A DNA stretch of 64,000 bases from Pseudothioclava nitratireducens (GTDB taxonomy: Bacteria; Pseudomonadota; Alphaproteobacteria; Rhodobacterales; Rhodobacteraceae): positions 1 to 64,000 of the forward strand of contig NZ_JARGDK010000012.1 of NCBI RefSeq assembly GCF_029210495.1, read 5' to 3'. This document shows positions 35,647 to 43,363 of the stretch, piece after piece. How positions within the stretch are numbered: position 1 is the first letter of the stretch; every line of letters starts with the position of its first letter. The position numbers were made by a program, and so were the translations under genes. The notes below the pieces were generated by a model, which saw only the letters and a program-made list of their open reading frames with translations, was not told the origin of the DNA and searched no databases.

Positions 35647-35912
35647 CCGCCTGCGCGGATACGGTTTCCCTTGACTTTTGGGGGCCGCTCCCCCATCTGC
35701 GACACATGCAAGGAGTGCCGCCCGCGTGAGCGGCCGCGCCAATGGGGCATCAGGCCCCACCCGAAAGACGGCGCAGATCCTGCACAAAATGGTTCCCAAT
35801 TCACGCGGGGGGACCCCGTCGGCCAGAGGTCGGCACCCGCCCGCACGCGCGCCCAAATCCTTGGGCCTGCCCCCTATTCCGCGCCCTGAATGGCGCCAAG
35901 AAAGACACGACT
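35647..35912 (+). promoter_or_regulatory. long GC-rich leader of the DEAD-box helicase gene
   Basis: This 266-base gap holds no gene I can support. It contains several GC hairpins: GGGGGCCGCTCCCCC (35680-35694), GGGGCATCAGGCCCC and GACCCCGTCGGCCAGAGGTC. The first follows dtd and could be its terminator. The rest would lie in the helicase leader if its promoter is upstream; the TTGACT at 35671 is a candidate -35 box without a clear -10. Confidence 0.35.
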
Positions 35913-37259
35913 TTGGATAATTTCGACAATCTCGGCCTCGCCCCGATCCTTCTGGAAAACCTCACCCGCATGGGATTCACCAAGCCCACCCCGATCCAGA
36001 CCAAGGCGATCCCGCATGTGGTCAAGGGCCGCGACCTGCTGGGTCTGGCGCAAACCGGGACCGGCAAAACGGCGGCCTTCGGCCTGCCGATGCTGACCCG
36101 CATCCTGAACTACGGCAAACGCCCCGCGCCCAAGACTGTGCGGGCGCTGGTGCTGGCGCCGACCCGTGAACTTGCCACCCAGATCCACGAGAACCTCTCG
36201 GCCTTTGCCGAGGACGCGCCTGTGCATATCCAGCGTGTCGTGGGCGGGGCCTCGATCAACGTGCAGTCGCAAAAGCTCGCCAAGGGCGTGGACGTGCTGA
36301 TCGCAACGCCCGGACGGCTTCTGGACCTTCTGGACCGCCGCGCTCTGGTCCTCTCGGAGACGAGCTACCTCGTCCTCGACGAGGCCGACCAGATGCTCGA
36401 TATCGGCTTCATCCACGCGCTGCGCAAAATCGCCAAGCTGATCCCGGCGGAACGTCAGACGCTCTTGTTCTCGGCCACCATGCCGAAGCTGATGGAAGAG
36501 CTGGCCGACAGCTACCTCACCGACCCGGTCCGCGTGCAGGTCTCGTTGCCGGGCAAGGCCGCGGACAAGATCGAACAAGGCGTCCATTTCACCACGCAGG
36601 GCGAAAAGGCGACGCTCCTCGCGCAGTATCTCGGCGAGCACAAGGGCGAGAGCGCGCTGGTCTTCAACCGGACCAAGCACGGCTCGGACAAGCTTGCAGG
36701 GCTTCTGGAGAAATGGGGTTTCAGCGTCGCCGCTATCCACGGCAACAAGTCGCAGGGCCAGCGCGAGCGCGCGCTTGCGGCCTTCCGTGAAGGCAAGACC
36801 GAAGTGCTGGTGGCGACCGATGTCGCGGCTCGCGGCCTCGATATTCCGCTGGTCGCCCATGTCTACAACTACGACCTGCCGAACGTCCCCGAGAACTACG
36901 TCCACCGGATCGGCCGCACCGCGCGCGCGGGCCGTGACGGGCGCGCAGTGGCGCTTTGTGCGCCGCTGGAAATGGGCGACCTGCGCGAGATCGAAAAGGC
37001 GATGGGCGCAAAGATTCCGGTTATCGGCGGCACGCCGCACGAAGAGGTTGCCCCGGGCGCGCGCGAACGTAACGCCCAGAAAAAGCGCAACCAGCAGCGT
37101 CAGGCCGCACGTCCGAAATCGGCGAAAGCTGGCGGCAAGCCGGGCGCAGGGAAATCTGCGGGCAAACCGCGCGCGGCCAAGCCCAACAAGGCGGCCAATG
37201 GCGGCGCGCAGCCGCCGCGCCGCGCGAAATCGGGGAACCGGTCGGGCGCGCGCGCCTGA
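35913..37259 (+). CDS. DEAD/DEAH-box RNA helicase
   Basis: 448 residues from a TTG at 35913 (AAGAAAG nine bases upstream; no ATG is suitably placed except further out with no family match). Core motifs: Q motif FTKPTPIQ, Walker A AQTGTGKTAA, PTRELATQ, DEAD-type box VLDEADQML, SAT and HRIGRTARAGRDGRA. The C-terminal ~90 residues are Lys/Arg/Ala-rich and probably bind RNA. RhlE-type helicases assist ribosome assembly and cold adaptation. Confidence 0.93.
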   Translation: MDNFDNLGLAPILLENLTRMGFTKPTPIQTKAIPHVVKGRDLLGLAQTGTGKTAAFGLPMLTRILNYGKRPAPKTVRALVLAPTRELATQIHENLSAFAEDAPVHIQRVVGGASINVQSQKLAKGVDVLIATPGRLLDLLDRRALVLSETSYLVLDEADQMLDIGFIHALRKIAKLIPAERQTLLFSATMPKLMEELADSYLTDPVRVQVSLPGKAADKIEQGVHFTTQGEKATLLAQYLGEHKGESALVFNRTKHGSDKLAGLLEKWGFSVAAIHGNKSQGQRERALAAFREGKTEVLVATDVAARGLDIPLVAHVYNYDLPNVPENYVHRIGRTARAGRDGRAVALCAPLEMGDLREIEKAMGAKIPVIGGTPHEEVAPGARERNAQKKRNQQRQAARPKSAKAGGKPGAGKSAGKPRAAKPNKAANGGAQPPRRAKSGNRSGARA

Positions 37260-37262
37260 CCG

Positions 37263-37724
37263 TCAGATCACGACCTCGCCTTCGAGACGCAGCTTCATCT
37301 CCAGCAGAACCTTCTGGAGCGCCTGCGTCTCGAACAAGAGGCGTTTGGCCTCATTGACGGTGATCGTGCCGTCTTGAATCGACTGGTGATACTCACTCAT
37401 CAGCATCGCAAAACGCTGGCTCAGCTCGACGATGTCGGAATTGATATGCCCGCCCTTGGTGTTGCGACGGTCCTCATCGAAACTGATCGTCATCTTGCCC
37501 AGTTCGGCCAGCGCAGAGGTCACATGCGGAAAGCTGGCCTCGGCCTCGAGATGGGCGACCACGTCGATCGGCATGAACCGATCCGCATTCTCGGTATCGT
37601 TTGAATAGTAACGACCCAAGGTCGCCTTGGATTTCCCGCAAAGCTCCGCCGATCGCTCGACCCCGAGATCCTTGACCAAGGCCTCGGTATGTCTTTTGAG
37701 ATAGCTGCCGATACGGTCCGTCAC
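37263..37724 (-). CDS. small HTH-like protein of phage-CII type (uncertain)
   Basis: About 153 residues starting with GTG at 37724, with GGAGG six bases upstream. Around residues 20-45 the stretch ELCGKSKATLGRYYSNDTEN looks like a helix-turn-helix (as in phage CII-like regulators), and ADRFMPIDVVAHLEAEASFP follows; the C-terminal part is coiled coil (LLFETQALQKVLLEMKLRLE). Function unknown. Its stop lies three bases from the helicase stop. Confidence 0.66.
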   Translation of the reverse strand: MTDRIGSYLKRHTEALVKDLGVERSAELCGKSKATLGRYYSNDTENADRFMPIDVVAHLEAEASFPHVTSALAELGKMTISFDEDRRNTKGGHINSDIVELSQRFAMLMSEYHQSIQDGTITVNEAKRLLFETQALQKVLLEMKLRLEGEVVI

Positions 37725-37982
37725 CGCGTCCTCCGAATGTGCCTTAGAGGGGAAAACACCCCTCCCTTTCCCATTAGCCCTTCTCGAAAAATTTGTCACA
37801 TAGAAAGCGCCGGTCCACAGCCCGGCAGTGTGAGTACCAGCCACAAGAGCTGGCGTGTACTGGGGTGCCGATCCGCCGTGTATGTGGTGGGCTGTTGCGT
37901 GCGGCATCCCTCTTTGTCTCGGCGGAGCGCGCTCGCGGGTGGGGCTTGCGCGCTCCGTTTAGTCCGGGCTATCCCGCTTGCC
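37725..37982. other. gap between the HTH-like gene and tdk with a strong hairpin
   Basis: No gene is visible here. GGAGCGCGC (37925-37933) and GCGCGCTCC (37949-37957) form a perfect nine-base stem with a 15-base loop, followed by GTTTAG, 26 bases before the tdk ATG. It could shield or attenuate tdk translation or end an unseen small RNA. Confidence 0.4.
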
Positions 37983-38564
37983 ATGGCGAAACTGTATTTC
38001 AACTACTCGACGATGAATGCGGGCAAGAGCACGATCCTCTTGCAGGCGTCGCACAACTATATCGAACGCGGGATGCAGACCTTTCTGGTGACGGCGGCAC
38101 TCGATCGCCGGGCCGGAGAGGCGACGATTGCAAGCCGTATCGGTATCGGCGCGGCCGCCACAACGTTCGATCAGAACACCGACATGTTCGATTTGGTAAA
38201 GAATCGGCTTGGAGAGGCACCCTGCCATTGTGTTTTTGTTGATGAAGCGCAATTCCTGACCCATGCGCAGGTCTGGCAACTGGCCCGTGCGGTCGATGAT
38301 CTGGGCGTTCCCGTGATGTGCTATGGGTTGCGCGTGGATTTTCAGGGGAACCTTTTTCCCGGATCCGCCGCTCTGCTGGCCTTGGCCGACGAGATGCGCG
38401 AGGTGCGTACGATCTGCCATTGCGGGAAAAAAGCCACGATGGTCGTGCGGCTTGGTGCCGACGGACAGGCGTTGCGCGATGGCGATCAGGTTCAGATCGG
38501 CGGGAACGAGAGCTATGTCTCGCTCTGCCGCCGCCATTGGCGCGAAGCGGTAGGCGAGGCTTGA
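37983..38564 (+). CDS. tdk: thymidine kinase
   Basis: 193 residues, type II thymidine kinase. P-loop YSTMNAGKSTILL, the catalytic Glu region CVFVDEAQFL, and the zinc lasso CHCGKKA with CRRHW. It phosphorylates thymidine in the salvage pathway. The start is the ATG at 37983, giving MAKLYFNYSTMNAGK. Confidence 0.95.
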   Translation: MAKLYFNYSTMNAGKSTILLQASHNYIERGMQTFLVTAALDRRAGEATIASRIGIGAAATTFDQNTDMFDLVKNRLGEAPCHCVFVDEAQFLTHAQVWQLARAVDDLGVPVMCYGLRVDFQGNLFPGSAALLALADEMREVRTICHCGKKATMVVRLGADGQALRDGDQVQIGGNESYVSLCRRHWREAVGEA

Positions 38565-38568
38565 ACCT

Positions 38569-39690
38569 TCAGAACCGCTCGACCACGACAGAGCCGACAG
38601 AATAGCCCGCGCCAAACGAACAGATCAGCCCCAAATCACCCGGCTTCAGATCGTCGGAATATTTCGCAAAGGCGATGATCGACCCGGCCGACGAGGTATT
38701 GGCATAATCCTGCAAAATGTTGGGCTGCTCGCCCTCTTCCGGGTCGCGGCCTAGCACTTTTCTGCCAATGAAGTCGTTCATCGTCTTGTTCGCCTGATGC
38801 AGCCAAAGCCTCCGGAGCGAGTCGGAAGAAATCCCTTCCTCGGCGAGATGGTTCTGGATATGTGCCGAGACCATCGGCAGCACTTCCTTGAACACTTTGC
38901 GGCCCTCTTGCATGAACTGCATGTCGCGGCGATCCGCCACGCCATCGGGCCGGGTGCGGCGCAGAAAACCGTTATTATTCCGAATATTGTTCGAGAACTC
39001 GGTCGCGCAGCGAGTGGAATGGATCACGAAGCCACCGTGTTTCGCATCCTCGCGCCGTTCCAAAAGGGTCGCCGTCGCCACATCCCCGAAGATGAAGTGA
39101 CAATCGCGGTCGCGCCATTCGAGATGCCCCGAGGTAATCTCGGGGTTTACGACCAGCGCGCGCCGCACCGAGCCGGCGCGGATCATGTCCGCCGCCGCCT
39201 GAATCCCAAAGGTCGCCGAGGAGCAGGCGACATTCATATCGAAGGCAAATCCGGTCGCGCCGATCAGCTTCTGGATCTCGATCGCGATGGCGGGATAGGG
39301 CCGCTCCATGTTGGAGGCGGCGCAGATCACCAGATCGACCTCTTCACCTGTGCGGCCAGCCTGCGCCAGCGCGGTTTCGCAGGCCTTGAGTGCCATCTCG
39401 GCCATGATGCCAGGCTCCTCGTCAGCGCGCTGGCGGAATTCAGGATACATCCGCGCAGGATCGAGCACGCCCGACTTGTTCATCACATGGCGGCTGTGAA
39501 TGCCCGACGCCTTGACGATGAACTCGCTCGAGGAATGGGGGATCGGCTCCATCTCTCCGGCGGCGATGGCCTGCGCGTTCTCGGCGTTCATCCGATCCGC
39601 ATAGGCGTTGAAGGCGATGACGAGCTCGTCATTGGAGATGGTCTCTTGCGGCGTAAAGACGCCCACCCCGGTAATCGCTGGCGTAAACAT
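38569..39690 (-). CDS. beta-ketoacyl-ACP synthase III family protein
   Basis: 373 residues, longer than FabH (~320). The thiolase-fold Cys-His-Asn triad is present: NVACSSATFGIQAA (Cys), RRLWLHQANKTMNDF (His) and DYANTSSAGSII (Asn). It belongs to the FabH-like/KAS III group that condenses acyl-CoA with malonyl-ACP; the additional length and insert (SGIHSRHVMNKSGVLD) set it apart from the housekeeping FabH. AGGAGTGCC precedes the ATG at 39690. Four bases after the tdk stop, convergent. Confidence 0.88.
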   Translation of the reverse strand: MFTPAITGVGVFTPQETISNDELVIAFNAYADRMNAENAQAIAAGEMEPIPHSSSEFIVKASGIHSRHVMNKSGVLDPARMYPEFRQRADEEPGIMAEMALKACETALAQAGRTGEEVDLVICAASNMERPYPAIAIEIQKLIGATGFAFDMNVACSSATFGIQAAADMIRAGSVRRALVVNPEITSGHLEWRDRDCHFIFGDVATATLLERREDAKHGGFVIHSTRCATEFSNNIRNNNGFLRRTRPDGVADRRDMQFMQEGRKVFKEVLPMVSAHIQNHLAEEGISSDSLRRLWLHQANKTMNDFIGRKVLGRDPEEGEQPNILQDYANTSSAGSIIAFAKYSDDLKPGDLGLICSFGAGYSVGSVVVERF

Positions 39691-39745
39691 GGCACTCCTC
39701 CTGACCTCGGGCAGAGTCCGCCCAAGGCCGAAAAAGGTCAAGAGA

Positions 39746-40687
39746 TCAGAGCAAATTCGGCAAAGGCTTGCCGTCACGGAAAGCGCGCAGATTGGCCAGT
39801 GCCATCAGCCCCATATCCGTCCTCACCTCTTCCGCAGCGGTCCCCAGATGCGGCAGCAGCGTGACATTGTCGAGCGCGCGCAGCGCATCCGGCACCTCTG
39901 GCTCGAACTCATAGACATCCAGCCCCGCGCCAGCGATTGTACCGGCCTCCAAAGCCACGATCAGGTCGGATTGTGAAAGGATATCGCCCCGTGCGATATT
40001 GATCAGGTGTGCATGAGGTTGCATTTGTGCAAGTTCATCTGCACCGATCAAGTGATGGGTTTCCGGCGTCGCGGGCACAGCGATCACCACGATATCGGCC
40101 CGCAACACCTCGGCGAGCGAAACCTGCCGCGCCGGACAGCCCGGATCGGTCACCACAGAGCGGTTGTGAAAGACAACCTCCATGCCGAAGCCGAAATGGC
40201 AGCGCCGCGCGATGGCCTTGCCGATGCGGCCCATGCCGATAATCCCCACGCGCTTGCCCGTCACGTGAAGGCCGAGCATCTGCGTCGGCTGCCAGCCAGT
40301 CCAGCCACCCGAGCGCACCAGACGCTCCCCTTCGCCCGCGCGGCGCGCGCTCATCAGGATCAGCGCCATCGCGATATCGGCGGTAGCATCGGTCACGGCC
40401 CCCGGCGTGTTGGTCACCGCGATCCCGGCGGCGCGAGCGGCCTCGACGTCGATGTGATTGTAGCCCACCCCGAAATTCGCCAAGAGCTTGCAGCGCGGTT
40501 GTCCGGTGAAAGCCCCCGCCCCGAACGCATCGCCCAAGGTCGGCAACACGAGATCGAATTCAGCCAAAGCCGCGCGGGCCTCATCTTGGGTCAGCGGCGC
40601 CGCCTCATGGCGAAAGGTCGTATCGAATTCGTCGGCGATGGCTGCCTCGACCGCATCCGTCATCCGACGCGTCACGAAGAGCCGCAT
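39746..40687 (-). CDS. D-2-hydroxyacid dehydrogenase
   Basis: 313 residues. The NAD-binding motif is KRVGIIGMGRIGKAIARR; LINIARGDILSQSD (catalytic Arg), ETHHL, and LLPHLGTAAEEVRTDMG (catalytic His) complete the family set. Glyoxylate/hydroxypyruvate reductase or a related 2-hydroxyacid reductase is likely. It follows csaA, its ATG sharing one base with the csaA stop. Confidence 0.9.
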   Translation of the reverse strand: MRLFVTRRMTDAVEAAIADEFDTTFRHEAAPLTQDEARAALAEFDLVLPTLGDAFGAGAFTGQPRCKLLANFGVGYNHIDVEAARAAGIAVTNTPGAVTDATADIAMALILMSARRAGEGERLVRSGGWTGWQPTQMLGLHVTGKRVGIIGMGRIGKAIARRCHFGFGMEVVFHNRSVVTDPGCPARQVSLAEVLRADIVVIAVPATPETHHLIGADELAQMQPHAHLINIARGDILSQSDLIVALEAGTIAGAGLDVYEFEPEVPDALRALDNVTLLPHLGTAAEEVRTDMGLMALANLRAFRDGKPLPNLL

Positions 40688-41022
40688 CAGAACATCCGCC
40701 CGCCGATGGGGACATCTTTGTCGGGGGTGATGAGCACGACCTCACCCGCCTCATCGGGCAGGCCCAGCACCAGCGCCTCGGACATGAACGGCCCGATCTG
40801 GCGCGGCGGGAAGTTCACGACGCCCAGCACCTTGCGCCCAATCAGCGCGTCGGGGGTATAATGCACCGTGATCTGCGCCGAGCTTTTCTTGACCCCGATG
40901 TCCGGTCCGTAATCGACCCAGAGCTTGAGCGCGGGCTTGCGGGCCTCGGGGAAAGGTTCCGCCTGCACGATCTGGCCCACGCGGATATCGACCTTGAGGA
41001 AATCGTCGAAACTGATGGTCAT
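40687..41022 (-). CDS. csaA: CsaA-type tRNA-binding protein
   Basis: 111 residues, an OB-fold with LKVDIRVGQIVQAEPFPEAR, SSAQITVHYTPD, VLGVVNFPPRQIGPFMSEAL and DVPIGGRMF. CsaA/MetRS-C-terminal-like modules bind tRNA and, in Bacillus, act as an export-linked chaperone. Four-base overlap with proC and one-base link to the hydroxyacid dehydrogenase suggest one transcript. Confidence 0.94.
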   Translation of the reverse strand: MTISFDDFLKVDIRVGQIVQAEPFPEARKPALKLWVDYGPDIGVKKSSAQITVHYTPDALIGRKVLGVVNFPPRQIGPFMSEALVLGLPDEAGEVVLITPDKDVPIGGRMF

Positions 41023-41831
41023 CCGGCCAGCTCCCGGTTGCGGCGGATATTGGCGGCGACGGCGCGGCTGAGAAGTCCGGGAAATCCGGTCTCCGGCTCC
41101 ATCAGGACCTCAAGCGCGGCAGCAGTCGTACCACCCGGACTCGTGACATTCACCCGCAGTTGAGCGGGGCTTTCGTCGGACGCCTCGGCCAGCGCGCCCG
41201 CCCCGGCGACGGTCGCCTTGGCCAGCTGCATCGCAAGCTCTTCGGAGAGTCCCTGTTCGACTCCGGCCGCAGCCATCGTCTCGATCAGGTGGAACACATA
41301 GGCCGGACCGGAACCCGAAACCCCGATCACAGCATCCATCTGAGCCTCATCTTCAAGCCGGACAACCTGTCCAACGGCGCGCAACAGCGCCTCGGAAAGA
41401 TCGAGATCCGCCGCGCTCGCCGCCCCGTTCCCGACGATTGCCGTGATCCCGCGCCCAATCGCCGCGGGCGTGTTGGGCATCGCCCGGATCAAGGGCGTTT
41501 GGGCGCCGAGCAGCTTCTCATAGCCCTCGATGGTGATACCCGCGGCGACCGTGACGAACAGCGTCTTGCCGCCGCCCATCGCCGCCAGTTGCGGCAGCGC
41601 CGCGCCCATCATCTGCGGCTTCACCGCGAGCAAAACAACCGCCGGAGCGGCTGGCAAGTCGCCATTGATATGCACGCCCGTCCCGCGCAGCCAATCGGAC
41701 GGGTTCGGGTCGATCACATGCACGGAGGTCGGCGGCAAGCCATTGCCAAGCCAGCCCTGCAACATCGCAGAGCCCATCTTGCCACAGCCCAGAAGCACAA
41801 GCCCCCGCGTCACGATATCGGAAAAATTCAT
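41019..41831 (-). CDS. proC: pyrroline-5-carboxylate reductase
   Basis: 270 residues. Last step of proline synthesis, reducing pyrroline-5-carboxylate with NAD(P)H. GLVLLGCGKMGSAMLQGWL is the cofactor motif and VIGVSGSGPAYVFHLIETM and NVTSPGGTTAAALEVL are the ProC C-terminal signatures. ATG at 41831, with GGGGG-rich sequence upstream; the gene lies 26 bases after the YbjN gene. Confidence 0.96.
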   Translation of the reverse strand: MNFSDIVTRGLVLLGCGKMGSAMLQGWLGNGLPPTSVHVIDPNPSDWLRGTGVHINGDLPAAPAVVLLAVKPQMMGAALPQLAAMGGGKTLFVTVAAGITIEGYEKLLGAQTPLIRAMPNTPAAIGRGITAIVGNGAASAADLDLSEALLRAVGQVVRLEDEAQMDAVIGVSGSGPAYVFHLIETMAAAGVEQGLSEELAMQLAKATVAGAGALAEASDESPAQLRVNVTSPGGTTAAALEVLMEPETGFPGLLSRAVAANIRRNRELAG

Positions 41832-41857
41832 GTTACCCCCTTTGTTGCGGGGGCAGA

Positions 41858-42361
41858 TTAGGCGCGACCGTAGGCCTCGGCAATGGCGACATCCATCGCG
41901 CGCGCCGCTTTCTGATCGCCCCAGGCCACCAGTTGGAAGGCCGGATAGAAGCGCTCGGACGCCACGACCGCCGCGCCGATCAGCCGGTCGATCTGATCCG
42001 CGCTCGCCACCTGCCCGCCCGACAGCACCAGCCCATAGCGCCAGACCATCAGCTTCTGCTCGTTCCAGAAGGTGAAGGCCCCCGTCCAGCATTGATCGTT
42101 CACGCGGTTCAGCAGGTCGTAAAGTTCGCTCTCGCGCTCGGCGGGCGGGTCCATCTCGAAGGTCGAGATCAGACGCAGGGTCTCATCGACCGGGCTCCAT
42201 GCGAGGGTGATCGAATAGGTCCGCCACTGACCCTCAACCGCCATTGCGATCTGGTCGTCAGTCACGCGGTCAAAATCCCAGTCATGCGCCTCGGCGAGCG
42301 TCTCCACCACATCGATCGGGTGAAGGTCGTCCGCGTAGAGAAAGTCCTCGCTCAGTGCCAT
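41858..42361 (-). CDS. YbjN domain-containing protein
   Basis: 167 residues. YbjN-like: LHPIDVVETLAEAHDWDFDRV, MAVEGQWRTYSITLAW, ELYDLLNRVNDQCWTGAF and YPAFQLVAWGDQKAARAM. Function unknown, related to type III secretion chaperone-like folds. Start ATG at 42361 places the conserved region at the N-terminus. Upstream 245 bases to tRNA-Ala are without a gene. Confidence 0.84.
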   Translation of the reverse strand: MALSEDFLYADDLHPIDVVETLAEAHDWDFDRVTDDQIAMAVEGQWRTYSITLAWSPVDETLRLISTFEMDPPAERESELYDLLNRVNDQCWTGAFTFWNEQKLMVWRYGLVLSGGQVASADQIDRLIGAAVVASERFYPAFQLVAWGDQKAARAMDVAIAEAYGRA

Positions 42362-42606
42362 GCCCGTATCCCCCTGCCTGTATACGTCCCGACGGGGTGC
42401 AGCTCCCCTAGGGTTTGGTGTATCCACAAAGTGCGGCGGATAACCGCCTTGCCCATACAAGATATCGTGCGGGCAAAGGTGCATTCTGTAAAGCAATTTG
42501 TCGTGGATAACTTGGCCCACACCCACCAAATCTGGGGAAAACCCGTGCGAGAACCGAAAAACGCGGCGCACAGGACGCTAAAGCGAAAGAAAGCGGGAGG
42601 ATCGAT

Positions 42607-42682
<76 letters not shown>

Positions 42683-42697
42683 ACATTCGATGGCGGC

Positions 42698-42726
42698 TGT
42701 TTCGCGCAATCGCGTATTCTTGTCAA
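42698..42726 (-). promoter_or_regulatory. predicted tRNA-Ala promoter
   Basis: On the minus strand TTGACA (42721-42726, perfect -35) and GAAACA (42698-42703) are 17 bases apart, ~16 bases before the tRNA 5' end. The -10 is weak and close to the tRNA. Confidence 0.4.
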
Positions 42727-42781
42727 GCACGTGCACCCGTGGCAGACCCCGTTTTGACGGGCCCGGAGGGGCGACCAGATG

Positions 42782-43225
42782 TCACGCCATTGCCGGCAGA
42801 TGCGCGCGCACGAACGCAACCAGATCCGAAGCCGGACGCGCGCCCGAGGCCCGCGCCATTTCGCGCCCCTTGCCGAACAGGATGAAAGAGGGGATGCCCT
42901 GAATACGATAGCGCTGCGTCGCTTGCGGGTTCACTTGGGTGTTCAGCTTGGCCAGCCGCACCTGCGGTGCCAGTTGCCCGGCGGCGATCTGGAACTGCGG
43001 CGCCATCTGACGGCACGGCCCACACCACGGCGCCCAGAAATCCACCAGCAGCGGCAGGTCGTCCTTTTCCGCCTTGGCAAGGATGCCCGCGTCGATCTCG
43101 GTCACCTTGCCGCTCACCAGCTTGCCGCCGCACGTCCCGCATTTGGGGCCCGCCGAGAGCTTGTCCGAGGGCACACGGTTCGCCTGTCCGCAGTCCAGAC
43201 AGGTCACGCGATAGGATTGGGCCAT
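42782..43225 (-). CDS. trxC: thioredoxin 2 (TrxC)
   Basis: 147 residues. An N-terminal zinc-finger segment (CLDCGQAN ... CGTCGG) precedes a thioredoxin domain with the active site FWAPWCGPCRQMAP, typical of TrxC. It is a cytosolic disulfide reductase induced by oxidative stress in E. coli. ATG at 43225. Confidence 0.95.
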   Translation of the reverse strand: MAQSYRVTCLDCGQANRVPSDKLSAGPKCGTCGGKLVSGKVTEIDAGILAKAEKDDLPLLVDFWAPWCGPCRQMAPQFQIAAGQLAPQVRLAKLNTQVNPQATQRYRIQGIPSFILFGKGREMARASGARPASDLVAFVRAHLPAMA

Positions 43226-43293
43226 GACAGCCTCCCGCAATATTCAACTTACCGAATATATTGGGGCAGAATGGCTCCCGCGCAAGACCACGC

Positions 43294-43361
43294 CATTCAT
43301 CAAACCCGAAATACTCTGAGGGTGAATTTGCCGAAGGAAAAGAGGGGGCAGCACCCCCTCT
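43294..43361. repeat. intergenic repeat copy with gcvP terminator hairpin
   Basis: CATTCATCAAACCCGAAATAC is followed by GAGGGTGAATTTGCCG and then AGAGGGGGCAGCACCCCCTCT (43341-43361). On the minus strand this hairpin is followed by TTTCC and lies directly after the gcvP stop, so it is the likely gcv terminator. The order of elements matches the 25844-25892 copy. Confidence 0.7.
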
Positions 43362-43363
43362 CT

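Noticed and set aside
37725-37982. Small RNA gene before tdk
   Set aside because: A hairpin is present, but I see no convincing promoter with it.
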